Part shown: in pieces, positions 45,101 through 56,248 of the stretch | How positions within the stretch are numbered: the stretch's first letter is position 1 | Layout: the number at the start of each line of letters is the position of its first letter | Source of the DNA: Poa pratensis | Lineage: Eukaryota > Streptophyta > Magnoliopsida > Poales > Poaceae | NCBI GenBank assembly: GCA_947311845.1 | Contig: CAMZMU010000060.1 | Coordinates: forward strand, 1,134,357 to 1,198,356 | DNA length: 64,000 nucleotides | Reading direction: 5' to 3' | The notes under the pieces: generated by a model | The model's database searches: none | What the model saw: only the letters and a program-made list of their open reading frames with translations | Told to the model about the DNA's origin: nothing | Translations under genes and position numbers: made by a program

Positions 45101-46601
45101 TGATAACCCACAAGTATAGGGGATTGTGTGTAGCCTTTTTGATAAGTAAGAGTGTCGAACCCAACAAGGAGCTAAAGTTAGGACAAATATTCTCTCAAGT
45201 TCTATCAACCACTGATACAACTCTACGCAGACTAAACGTTTGCTCTAACTAGGAAATAAAACTAGAGTAACAATACGGGTATAAAAGATAGCTTTGAGAG
45301 ATAATAAATAACAAGAAAGCAAATGTTAGTTGCTGCAGCAATAAAGTACACTAAAGAACCATAAACTAATAGTACCATGAGTGTGGAAAAGTGGTGGAAA
45401 GTGTGATGGAATTGTCCAAGATTAATTAGTGAAGATACTTAGTTCATTGTCTTCGATGCAGTTTTCCATGTGGGAGAGACTAAATATACATGCACTCGAC
45501 TACTTGCGATTACACATACTATATGATTGTATTATTAGCGGGCATCCGTGAATGCTAACAATGCATTAAGGTTTCCCTAACCATAGCCTTAAGTTAATGG
45601 TCCTCTTACTCCCATACGTGCAACTCACCGGTTCGAGTCCTCAGGTTTCTGTCACTCCGGCAGGACTACCCCCTTCCTTTACACATACTACAAACCCTAT
45701 GATGTTTGATCCATGCGTGCACAAATATAATGGACATCAAAGGACTGTACCATATCAACATACATCTCTAATGAACCAAAGACATTCAACAATGCAATCA
45801 AAAGACAAAGAAACTACACAAACATGACATAGATCATAGGAAAATACTTTATAGCATCAAACACCATGTTTAGATAGAGCGGTACAGAGGTCTGTGGGAG
45901 GATGAACCACTGTATACAAGGAGGATTTGGCGATGGAGATGGCGGTGAAGACGGTGAAGGGGGCAGCGAGGAGCGCAGGGCGGCGCCGCCGCCGGCGGTG
46001 GCGCGGGGAACTCCTCCCGCGCCGCCGGCATCAAGGGGGTGCGCCGCCCCTTAGCCCCCTTCCTCCATGGCTTCTTGGGAGCCCTACCCCATGGATATGA
46101 GATCCATGGGGGAGGCAAAAACGTGGCTTTGGTGGCTGGAAATTCGTGGGTATGAGGTGTCCTTCACGACCTAGGTTTCCTCCCTTTATATAGCCTCTCG
46201 GATTTCCGTCATCCCCTTTTAGGGTTTCAGTAAATTGGGCTTGTAGACCGCGTACGACCTTCGATTGGGCTGATCTCTTAAAAGAAGCGTATGGAAAATC
46301 CTAGCAACTTTGCCTTCGGTGAGGTCGTCGTTTGACATTGTCTTCGAGCCGCAACGTGAGCATCTCCGAAAAATGTTTGCAGACTGATTTCAGGAGAGTC
46401 CCAATTCGACTCCAAAAAGGTTTCCTCTTGTATTTTTTGATAATTCCTACACATCAAAGTGTAAAACAAGAACATTGTGCACTTTTGCAACTATTAATAG
46501 GTTAGTCCAAATAAATAATAAACTTAGTATAAAAACAAGTGTTAAAAGCATAAAAGTGGCATGAAACAATCAAAAATTATAGATACGTTTTGGACGTATC
46601 A
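45101..46601 (-). mobile_element. solo LTR of an Athila-type element, minus strand
   Basis: On the + strand it starts TGATAACCCACAAGTATAGG and ends TTTTGGACGTATCA, so on the - strand it starts TGATACGTCCAAAACGTATC like other LTRs here. Exact target duplication CCTGG at 45096-45100 and 46602-46606. There is no internal domain, so it is a product of recombination between two LTRs. ORFs within it, including a proline/alanine-rich one near 45950, are not supported. Confidence 0.9.
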
Positions 46602-47824
46602 CCTGGCTGCGCGGCCCACCCCCAGGCCGTGCCGTGGGCCCGTCTGGCCCCTCTGGCCCACCTCTAGCGACCCCCTTCGGCATAAAACTCCGTCTTGACC
46701 TAAAAATCGAGAGGAGGGACTTCGCATAATTTTTCCACCGCCTCATCGAGGCGGAAACCACAAAGAGAGAAAAGCTCTCCGGCAGGGAGAAATCTAACGG
46801 GGAAATCATCGCCATCACCACCGTCATCGCTCCAGGCTTCGTAGGGATCATCATCTTCATCATCTCCACCGCCATCACCATCATCTCCACTGCTCCACTT
46901 TGTTCCGCTGTAACATCTAGGGTTGTACTTTGTTTAGTTCATAGGGGATACTCTCCGGTGTTGATTACTCCTTGTGGTTGATGCTTTTGAGTTTTATCGG
47001 TGAATTAAGTTTATGTCCAGATTGTTATTATTCATTATATCACCTCTAATCATGATCCATATGATGTCTTGTGAGTAGTTCATTTAGTTCTTGAGGACAT
47101 GGGAGAAGTCTTGTGGTTAGTAGTGGAATTATGTTGAGAAATATTTAATGGTTTGATATTTAAGTTGTGGTGTTATTCTTCTAGTGGTGTCATGTGAACG
47201 TCAACTACATGATACTTCACCTTTATGGGCCTAGGGGAATGCATTGTGTATTTAGTTTACTTATTGTGGGGCTGCCGGAGTGACAGAAACCTAATCCCCC
47301 ACTGGTAAACTAGTGCAGGAGGGAGAGTAGGATCCCAGAGTTTAAAGCTGTGGGTAGATTTATCTTAATTACTTCCTTGCATTCGCGGAAGCTTGCAAGG
47401 GGTGTAATCACGAGTGTGTATTTGTCCATGTAAGGACGGTGCACTAGCATAGGTTCACCCACACAACACTTATCAAAACATTAAAGATTAATCAGCTATA
47501 TGAAGCGAAAGCACTTGACAATACTCTCCCGTGTGTCGTCAGGAACATTTGGTAGTCATAAGTAAAACAACCGGCTTGTCCTTTGTGCTGAAAAGGATTG
47601 GGCCACTCGCTGCAATTATTGCTGCTCTCTTTTATTTACGTGTACTTTATTTACTCGCACTTTATTTTATCTGTCATATCAAAAACCCCTAAAAACTTGT
47701 CTGCTAGTATTTATAGTGAAACCTTGCTCGAAACTGCTTATCAGCACCTTCTGCTCCTCGTTGGGTTCGACACTCTTATTTATCGAAAGTACTACGATAG
47801 ATCCCCTATACTTGTGGGTCATCA
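46602..47824 (+). mobile_element. host Athila-type 3' LTR, right part
   Basis: It continues the LTR after the solo LTR and ends CTTGTGGGTCATCA at 47824, the same end as other Athila-type LTRs here. Harbinger-type sequence follows. Confidence 0.75.
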
Positions 47825-47907
47825 GCCAGGTATGAGGCTATGACATTGGTCGCTGACATTGTCTTCTTGTGTATACATAGGCGAGCCGTGACCGCCGTCG
47901 TTGTTTT

Positions 47908-49262
47908 TTGTGCATAGGAGAACGCCGACATCATGGCCGACTTGATCAATATGGGCGGCCGGCGGCGGGAGGCAGAGAAGAGGACGACTTTGATGAGGAT
48001 GAGGAGTACTACGAGGAGGATGACGACGAGGGCGAGGAGGAGGTGGCGATCGATGATGCGACCAGCGAGCCAACACCGGTGAAGAAGAAGAAGAAGAAGA
48101 AGAAGAAGAAGAAGAAGAAGAAGAAGAAGAAGAAGGGTAGCTGTGGCATAGTTTGGACGACCAACGAGAACGAGTGCATGGTTGAATCATGGAAGGCCGT
48201 GACATGCGGCTTGATCACCGGCACAAACCAATCAAGCACCGCCTACTGGACGAGGATCAAGACCGAGTTCGACGAGCGCAAGTTCACCAAGGACTACGAC
48301 AAGGTGAACATGGATCGCGGCCAAGGCGCCATCGTGCATAGGTGGCGCATCGTTCAACGGCTCGTCAACAAGTTCCACGGCTGCCTTGAGAACATCCGCA
48401 ATCGGGAAGAGAGCGGGAAGGGCCCGGGGGATCAAATGAGATCATTTCGCCGTCGCTTTGATGCGTTCGAGGTAGTGTGAACGCCATCTATGACGATTGT
48501 CTTTCTTTCTTGTAGATCATCGACGCCCTCGTGTTGTACCGAACCCACAATAAGGACAAGGAGTTTGGCTTGATGCACTGTTTCAAGCTTCTCAAAAATT
48601 GCGAGAAATGGAAGGTGCACCGGAAGACTCTCAACAACAACGGCCGCGCTAACCTGAACGCCGATCCGGAAAACTCAGAGGGGCGGCCTATCGGGAACAA
48701 TAAGGCAAAGGCGGCCCTCACGGTGGCGGCAAAGACGAACATAGTGCAATCGTCTATCGACAAGATCCTCGCCGATGTTTGCTCCAACTCGAGCTTGAGG
48801 CGCGTCGAGAACTACGCAAGGTGTACGACGTTGATGGACAAGGCCGACATCAAGATCGACCTTGAGAAGAAGAAAGCCGCAGTAAAGAAGCGGAGCCAAG
48901 AATTCATGATCTTGACCGCCGATGTTTCGTCCATGGACCCGCTGGCGAGGGCGGCTCACAACATGTTCCGCGCCGTGATCTTGCAAGAACTGGGGCTCGT
49001 CCCGCCTACCGAGACCGACGGCAAATGGGGTGACCACGGGCATGATAACGGCGATGGCGACGGTCACGGCCACAGCCATGACAACGACCACGAGGTCCAA
49101 GGCGAGGAGGACGACGATGACTTGACCCAGCCCGGCTACGGCTACGTGCCTAGACCGCAGACGACATCTAGAGCGGCGGCCGGCATCGACATCTCCCGGC
49201 ATATTTTGGCGTATTTTAATGGCCCAACCTTCGAGTTTGTGGCCGAGCTTGGCCGATCTTGA
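47908..49262 (+). pseudogene. PIF/Harbinger-type Myb-like ORF1 (NAM-associated domain family)
   Basis: Two exons fit together in frame: 47908-48471 and 48516-49262, with a 44-bp intron (GAG|GTAGTG ... TTGTAG|ATC). Exon 1 has an acidic stretch, 18 Lys from an AAG repeat, and a Myb/SANT-like part (WTTNENECMVESWKAVTCG, NQSSTAYWTRIKTEFDE). Exon 2 has FGLMHCFKLLKNCEKWK and GRPIGNNKAKAAL, typical of the plant NAM-associated C-terminal family found as ORF1 in PIF/Harbinger elements, where it helps the transposase bind DNA. A better start (MADLINMGG at about 47933) is in another frame, so a one-base shift before the acidic part is likely. The transposase is not in the window. Confidence 0.65.
48082..48135 (+). 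repeat. (AAG)18 microsatellite inside ORF1
   Basis: Eighteen perfect AAG units that encode a poly-lysine run. A long run like this is expected to vary between plants. Confidence 0.95.
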
Positions 49263-49369
49263 CCGAAACTCTAGAATTGTGGCCGATGGCTGATGAAACT
49301 TTGAATTCCGCCATTATTTAAGATTTCTATATTTTCAAATTACGAAAAATAACTGTCATTTGGGCTGAA

Positions 49370-49444
49370 TTGGGCGCCGCGAGTGGGGAGCGACGACGCC
49401 GAATCCTTTGGGCGGCCATTTGGGCGCCGCGAGTGGAGATGCTC
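49370..49444 (+). mobile_element. right end of the Harbinger-type element (terminal inverted repeat)
   Basis: The end reads TTGGGCGCCGCGAGTGGAGA then TGCTC (49420-49444), the reverse complement of the GAGCATCTCCACTCG type seen at ends of such elements, followed by TTA (49445-49447), the usual target. A second, similar phrase lies at 49370-49390. The left end is not visible because the Athila LTR abuts the gene. Confidence 0.5.
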
Positions 49445-49447
49445 TTA

Positions 49448-49796
49448 TGCACCCCAAGCGTATCTAAGAATAATCTCTGCGTCGTTGCATTTTAACTCGG
49501 GGTTTGTTCAAATCTTTCACGTAATTCATAATTCATTCAAAATACATATGAATACTTTTATCTCTACCTGATATATATGTAAGAATGTTTTCATTCATAT
49601 CGTTATACATGTTAGCCCTAAAAAGTGACATGATCTTTTGGCGTCCTTATTTTGTTTTCGAAAGTCGTTACCGTAGGGGAGAACCACTACGGTGTGGGAT
49701 TTTCAAATATATATAAGGACTGGCGTAGTCACCAAAATGGTGGCTACCCACGAAGTACAGAAATAGAGATTATCAAGTTCAGAGGGGGTCAAAACT
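49448..49796. other. no gene seen between the Harbinger end and the LINE
   Basis: AT-rich sequence without a supported ORF. Two small palindromes occur: CCGTAG...CTACGG (about 49671-49692) and TAGTCACC...GGTGGCTA (about 49726-49746). The latter may be the 3' end structure of the LINE to its right. Confidence 0.5.
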
Positions 49797-52513
49797 GAAG
49801 GTAAGATACAAAGCCATTAAGTAAAAATGTTTCTAGTCCAATCTAACAATGGGGGCACCAGGCTATCCTTCACTCTGTGTTGATGCAGCAGCAGATCGCT
49901 CCAAAAACAGACCCTCCATGCTCCGTGAGAAGCATTCTGGTCTCTAAAGATTAAATTATTTCGAGATTTCCAAATATTCCAGGTTACACAGGCCACCACC
50001 AATATGAAACAAGGGCCTGCGAAGAGAGAGCTGGCTTCCAAAAGCCTTTGGAATATAGGAGCTTGTGCATTCCATTGAACATGGACTGAATCCCAGCAAG
50101 AGGCAGCAAAAGGGCAATCAAAAAACAGATGATCTCGCGTCTCCAAAATTGAGTCTGAGCAAAGCATGCAATCAGGGCCACCTTCGATGTTCCAATGTTT
50201 CCGCAGCATTAGATCCTTAGTGTTTAAATGATCATGAATGAACAACCACATGAACACTCTCAGTTTAGGCAGACATTTTCATTTCCACACACGGTCTAGT
50301 GCCTTATCCCTAGGTACCTGGGAGAAAATAAACGTATAGTACTTGGCAGGTGTGTAAGTAGAGTTACCCCAGACAAAGCTTCTAGTATCCAACTCATCAT
50401 GATCGCCCAGCTCATCAAGAACGGTTGAGGATTGTGCATATTCGTCAAAAGCTTCGACTGACAGAGGGAGGGCAAAAACCTGAGCAGCGTTTTGGGAACT
50501 TATCATAGCAGCTACCAAAATATCTCATCAAGGACAAAGGAGAACAGGTGAGGAAAAGAGTCACAAAGCAGCGAATCTCCATGCCACTGATCCTTCCAGA
50601 ACAGGGTCATCTTTCCATTGCCCACAACGGAGGTGGTGATGCTTCTATAAATATTAATGACACTGAAAATATCACGCCACCAGAAAGATCCACGTTTAGT
50701 CTGAGCATGAGGAGGAGAGTCCTCATACAATGACCAAACCAACTTCACCCACGGAATATCTGCTTTACAGAAGAATTTGTGCAATTGTTTCAGAAGAAGA
50801 GCAGTGTTCTGAATTTCTAGATTTTTAATTCCAAGCCCACCATGCTTTTTAGGTCTACAAACCAGAGACCAAGCAGCTAATGACTGAGGGGACCCCACAT
50901 CTTCTTCCTTTGCCCAAAGACAATGCCGTCTACCTCTATCAAAGAGTTTGAGAATTGATTTAGGCATTTTAAGGGAGCAGATGTAATGCGTGGGGAGAGA
51001 TGAAAGAACTGAATTCACAAAAGTGACACGACCCCCATAGTCCAGAAATCTTGCTGAGGCATTTAGTCTCCTTTCGAGCTGATCAACAATAGGAGTAAGA
51101 TCATTTATAGAGGGCCTAGTGGTGCCAAGAGGAAGACCAAGATAGGGAAAAGGCATAGTGCCTGCAGAGCCGCCAAACACTCCAGCGAGATACTCAAGTC
51201 AGCTGGTCGAAATATTGATTGGCATCATGCATGTCTTACTGTAGTTCACCTGAAGCCCTGTCGCAGATGCAAATTGCTGGAGAATTAACTTGAGTGCAGC
51301 GAGTTGGGCTGGGCATATGCTTGAACAATTAAGAGTGTATCGTCAGCATATTGGACTATCGGATAGTCTGTGTCAGGTAAAGGTATAGGAGGCACTAGCG
51401 TCCCTTGTTGAGCAAGCATATTAACCATAGTCTGGAGCAAATCTGCACCTTCTACAAATAGGACAGGGGACAGGGGGTCCCCTTGTCTGACACCTCGACG
51501 ACATGGAAACTTCCTTCCAGGAACACCATTGAGGAGCACTGACGAAAAACCAGTAGAGAAAATAGATCTCATCCAACCTATCCAATGATCATCATAACCT
51601 TTACATTTGAGAATTTCAAGAAGGGCTTGGTGTCCAATTGTATCAAAAGCCTTAGCAAAATCAAATTTCAAAATAACCACCTCTCTTCGAGATTGGGCAC
51701 ACTGATGAATGTACTCATATGCCTAAGCCACACAGTCTTGGATCGAACGAGTTTTCAAAAACTGTATTGATTCACATGAACTAGATCAAGAATTTTGGTC
51801 TGCAAACGGTTGGCCAATAACTTAGTAATCAGTTTGAAGCAAGTATTCAACAAAGAAATGGGTCGATAATCATTTGGTCCCTCGGGAGAATTGGTTTTAG
51901 GGATAAGCATGATGAATGCATCATTTATGCTCTGCAAGTTAACTGTTCCCTCCCAAAACTCCTGAATAAGTCTATAAAAGTCAAATTTGATCACCGGCCA
52001 ACAAGTTTTGATAAAAAGCCGGGCAAAAGGAACTGACAGAGATTCCAGCCCTTGCACCGGGTGAATATATGCAGAAAAGTCAAACGCTTGATCTAGATGA
52101 GCTATTGTTCCAAGCCTCTCATAAAAAGTATTATGTAAAATGCCAGCCTTTTCATCATGTTCCATTGCCACTGAACCATCAGCCCGAACTAGAGATGAGA
52201 TAGTGTTTTTTTGTAACGAATAGTGGCCATAGAATGGAAGAAAGCAGAATTCTCGCTGCCAAATTTGGCCCATCTAGCAGTGCACCTTTTCCTCCAATAT
52301 TCCAGCTTACAGTTGAGCAAGAAGCTGAGGCGGTTCTTGACAATGATCATGAAGTTCCATTCTGTTATATCAAGAGGACGATGCTCCTCGAACTCATCCA
52401 ACATAAGGATAACAGAGTTACAGTTTTCGATCAGAGTACTTAAAACCTTAAATCGATCAGAGGCGTCCTTATTTTGTCTCTTCACCTACACTCACATACG
52501 CGCCCACTCCAAC
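49797..52513 (-). mobile_element. 5'-truncated LINE (L1-type RT), degenerate
   Basis: Read on the - strand from 52485 to 49817. There is a pre-RT region (KLEYWRKRCTARWAKFG, AFFHSMATI), then RT with LIPKTNSPEGPNDYRPISLL, VILKFDFAKAFDTIGHQAL, RRGVRQGDPLSPVLF and the catalytic YADD (IVQYADDTLLIV). Next come the thumb region (GTMPFPYLGLPLGTTRPS) and a C-terminal zinc-finger RVT part (CMLCSDSILETRDHLFFDCP, C-X2-C...H...C). Stops or shifts lie near 51180, 51700 and 50520. The N-terminal endonuclease and ORF1 are missing, so it is 5' truncated, as is common for LINEs. Such enzymes copy their RNA at a nicked target. Confidence 0.85.
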
Positions 52514-52976
52514 CTTGCACCGGGTGAATATAGGCAGAAAAGTCAAACGCTTGATCCAGATGAGCTACTGTTCCAAGCCTCTCATAAAAAGTATTACGTA
52601 AAATGCCAGCCTTTTCATCATGTTCCACTGCCACTGAACCATCAGCCCGAACTAGAGATGAGATAGTGTTTTTTCTGTAATGAATAGTGGCCATAGAATG
52701 GAAGAAAGCAGAATTCTCGCTGCCAAATTTGGCCCATCTAGCAGTGCACCTTTTCCTCCAATATTCCAGCTTACAGTTGAGCAAGAAGCTGAGGCAGTTC
52801 TTGACAATGATCATGAAGTTCCATTCTGTTATATCAAGAGGACGATGCTCCTCGAACTCATCCAACATAAGGATAACAGAGTTACAGTTTTCGATCAGAG
52901 TACTTAAAACCTTAAATCGATCAGAGGCGTCCTTATTTTGTCTCTTCACCTACACACATACGCACCCACTCCAAGA
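52051..52976 (-). repeat. 463-bp tandem duplication of the LINE 5' part
   Basis: 52051-52513 is repeated at 52514-52976 (CTTGCACCGGGTGAATATA starts both). Small differences are seen, for example a run of T without or with an extra C near 52203/52666, and 'cctacactcacatacg' versus 'cctacacacatacg'. In the second copy the pre-RT frame stays open longer (52949-52482). Confidence 0.9.
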
Positions 52977-53036
52977 AAGATCTCGTGCACGCCGATATTG
53001 ACTAGGCCGATGACCTACTCGCCACGCGCGACGGAA
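52977..53036. other. short unique flank between LINE and retroposon
   Basis: No feature recognised. It is the left flank of the retroposon insertion. Confidence 0.4.
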
Positions 53037-54209
53037 GAACCAAGGCCTACCCGTTCTCTCTCCTCCCTTCCCTTTGAGAGTCGCCCGTGGTTTCCTGGCA
53101 TCGCTCTGGCACGTCTCCGCCGGCGTGGCCGCCGCGGTGCTAGAGATGGCGGTCGGGCTCCTCTGTACAGAGTAGGCTTTAGGTTCCTCGCTGTAGTAAG
53201 TCTACTATTAGGTTTTCGTGTTTGGTCCCGTGTGGCGAATGGCGTGATGCCGCTCCGTTCTCCTCTGCTAGTGCTCCTGCCAAGCGCTAGCTGGCCGTGT
53301 ATGTCGCTCTCCGGCGAGCTTTCGAGGTGGAAGCTTGGTGGTGGGGCGGTGACGGTGGAGAGCATCTCAAATAATGGCAGATCTGGCTACTTTCTTGTCC
53401 TCAGTTGTGGTGATGCGGATCTCCCTCTGGCCGGCCGTGGAGGCGAGGAGAGGGAGTGGTGTTGTTACTTCATCTGCAGGTATGGAGGTGGTGTTGCGGG
53501 GTTTTTGTCGCCGGAGTTTCCGAGGCCGCTCCTGGCACATGGCGGAGGAGATGAAGCAGGCTGGCATACTCCAAAGGATGGAGGCGACGGTCTGCATCGT
53601 CCTCTCGGCAACCTCTTCAATAAGGTTCATTTTTCACGACCTCAGCAGCGGCGGTGCGGATTTGGGTTCCTTTCCTTCAATTCGTCGCGGTGACGAGGGA
53701 AGGAGAGTATCCCGAAGATGTGCTTTCTTGCTGCTGGATTCACACCAGGGGAGAAGTTGTGCTTCTCCGGGGAGCTTCCTCACGGCGGCGTGCACGACGT
53801 CGCTGTTCAACATGGTCGAAAGGCGACCGCTCCCGCCTTTGACGTCGGCAACGGCTTCTTCCGGCCGGCGTCATAAGGTTATCTTCAACCTCCAGGCTGC
53901 CATGCCGTTGCGGAGGCCCTTCAGCTGTGGTGTAGTGCGCTCCCACCTCCCCGTCCCAAGTGGCGTAGTCCCCGGCGACGTCGAGGTTGGCTGCACCGAG
54001 CTATGGAATTGACGCACTGGAGAAGGAGCCGGACCCAATTGCGTTCCCCTTATTTTTCACAGGGTCCTTTGTGCAAGTTGTAAGGGCATGAGTGTAATTT
54101 TTAGATTTTTTGATGCCTTATCTGTAAAATGTACCGGTGTTGACTTTGAATGAAGCATCTCGGTCCTTCGGGACCGACCCCCTGTTCAAAAAAAAAGGAA
54201 CCAAGGCCT
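53037..54209 (+). mobile_element. polyadenylated non-LTR retroposon with 12-bp target duplications
   Basis: GAACCAAGGCCT occurs at 53037-53048 and at 54198-54209. Between them lies 1149 bp that ends in a short A run (54188-54196). Long direct flanks plus a poly-A tail are signs of LINE-type retroposition. The body is GC-rich with no conserved protein; three overlapping ORFs look like composition effects. Just before the tail is a 7-bp hairpin with a UUCG loop (54160-54177). I infer a non-autonomous element or a processed copy of an unknown transcript that used LINE machinery. Confidence 0.8.
54160..54177 (+). repeat. terminal hairpin with C(UUCG)G loop
   Basis: TCGGTCC, loop TTCG, GGACCGA, ten bases before the A run. 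This loop type is unusually stable in RNA. A 3' hairpin is what several LINE RTs recognise on their templates. Confidence 0.85.
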
Positions 54210-56069
54210 TGCGGCACTATGTGGATGTTGCCCGATACGGAGGGGGAGGGGGCGCTCACTTATGCTTCTCCTCGCGCTCCTCAACACTCGCTAGGGGCGG
54301 ACCGATGAGGCATTATGTGGACGATGTCCATGACACTCAGAACCTTTGATCCGTAACCCCTCTCTCGTGTATTGCCTCTGCGTTTTTTACTGTCAACTGT
54401 GCGAGTTATTGCAGTGGAGAAGTGCCAGCCACCATCCGCTCCCGTGTGAGAGGAACTTGGGCCGAGACTCGAGTCTGATGAGATGAGGACCAATTTAATA
54501 TGGTCTATGGTTAGTCAAAATAGACCTAGCTACAACAATTTTATCTTGATTTCATTGTTGTTGTGGCAACACTGTGTTCAGAAAGTAATTGATGTTTTAA
54601 ACTTTTAAAAGGATTGCTATATAGTAAAACATTTAAAAGATTAAAATTAAGGTGAAATCCAACAAAATTATAATAGGTAAATATCCATTGCAACGAACGG
54701 CTAGTGTCTTTAAATGTGATCTAGACAAACATGACAATGTGAGAGGAGTAGAAATGAGCACTTTTTTTTCTACAGACATGATTTTGTCTATTTTGTGTAG
54801 ACCAAAACATAAATTATATATCACAAAATATGTTGTCTAATTTTTTTAGCCCTGACGTGTCTTTGAATTTCAAGTTGTCCATCTGCAAGTCATTGTTTTG
54901 TATAAGAATGAGGATATCGTCGCGTATTGAAGGTTGCTACCTGCGCAGAAGTTGTTGGGACCCCAAGTGAAAGTGCGCAGTTGTTGGGAACCCCCAAGTG
55001 GAAGGGATCATGTAGCCCAGTAGCAAGTATTTTCCTCGGTTGGGAACCACGATTTATCGAAACAATATGGATTATCAAGTTGTCAAACAATATGTACGCA
55101 AACACAAAACATATAAATCGATGCAAAAAAAACATACATCTGTATCACCAATTATAGCAGGTATGAACCACAACAACGAGATGCTCCTAACCTCAAATTC
55201 TAGATGAGATTGCCCCAACAAACTCACAGATGCTCAAATAAAATCTATCGGCATAGCCAAAAAAATTGGCCACGAACAACACCATATCAGTAGAATGAGG
55301 CAAAACTTTGCCTCCGTTCCAGAAAAAATTAGCCACAAACAACAACATATTGGCTGCGAATCAACCATGCCGAGGGCTGTGGCGCCTTCGTAGTGTTATA
55401 GTCTATTCATCTGCCGATGTGCCGCCGAAACACACGACCGTGCGGGTGAACTATCTCCGCACAGCCGCTGCACCACCCGCCTTGAAACACGCCCAATCCC
55501 CTTCGCTATCCCGGCTCTATGCGGCAGTCGGACGTCGCCTGAGATGGAAAAAATTGGACGCATAAGCAGTGAATTCACGAGAGGAATGGGGAACCAGAGA
55601 GAGCTGAGCGCAACCCCTCTCTCCTAGGGCGCATATCCCAAAATTTGAAACCAAGAGCCACGCTTACACACTGTCAGAACAGTCGGTCGTATCCAGAGTA
55701 AGGAGGAGCGTCCGATTGCGATCGAACGAGCGAGGACACGAGCACCATGTAAGGACGGGATGGTGCACGCGCAAGAAACAGATTTTGGGCTATTGTCAGC
55801 TCTACAAGTCTATAAGACATGGCAATACTAAAGAACCAATAACTTGCTTCATCTTTGTAGATATGGCATGCAAGTTTTTGCCCTTTACATTTGCTTATAC
55901 CCACAAGGGAAAACTCGTCAAAGAAAAGGAGCAAGGTTGAGATCTAACTATTTGAAAACTTGGACTGCGTTTTGCAAATCCCCTCAGGGCACAGGTGAAC
56001 CCAATTCGGTTGAAAAAACCCTTGCAAGCAAACCTAATTTTGTTGCCTGGCACGTCCACACACAATGAA
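54210..56069. other. intergenic stretch with relic repeats
   Basis: I see no gene. Around 54940-55070 there are two copies of a phrase close to 'gttgttgggaacccccaagtgg', followed by 'ttgggaaccacgatttatcg', which resembles a decayed LTR piece in minus orientation. The remainder is AT-rich unique DNA upstream of the methyltransferase gene. Confidence 0.45.
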
Positions 56070-56137
56070 TCTGACGGCCCATTATGTCAAAAGAAAATTC
56101 TGACGGCCCATAACGTCAAAAAGAATCTGACGGCCCA
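56070..56137 (+). promoter_or_regulatory. triplicated TCTGACGGCCCA motif in the methyltransferase promoter
   Basis: Exact 12-bp copies lie at 56070-56081, 56099-56110 and 56126-56137, about 110-180 bp before the ATG. Each contains GGCCCA, the reverse of TGGGCC, a known plant 'site II' element in promoters of housekeeping genes. I infer a proximal promoter. Confidence 0.6.
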
Positions 56138-56248
56138 GCTTAGCTGCCGACAATTAGGACCCACACAATCCACTCTCTCCCTCTTAAACCCGCTCACCCC
56201 TTGCTGAATCGACCACCACCTCTTCTCGCGCCGCCGACATCGCCGGAG

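Noticed and set aside
45610..45660. tRNA-like phrase GGTTCGAGTCC
   Set aside because: Only a T-arm-like piece; no acceptor stem or anticodon arm around it, and it lies in a solo LTR.
52938..54012. Two 210-250 codon ORFs in the 1.15-kb retroposon
   Set aside because: GC-rich frames that overlap and cross the target duplication; no domain and no relation to each other.
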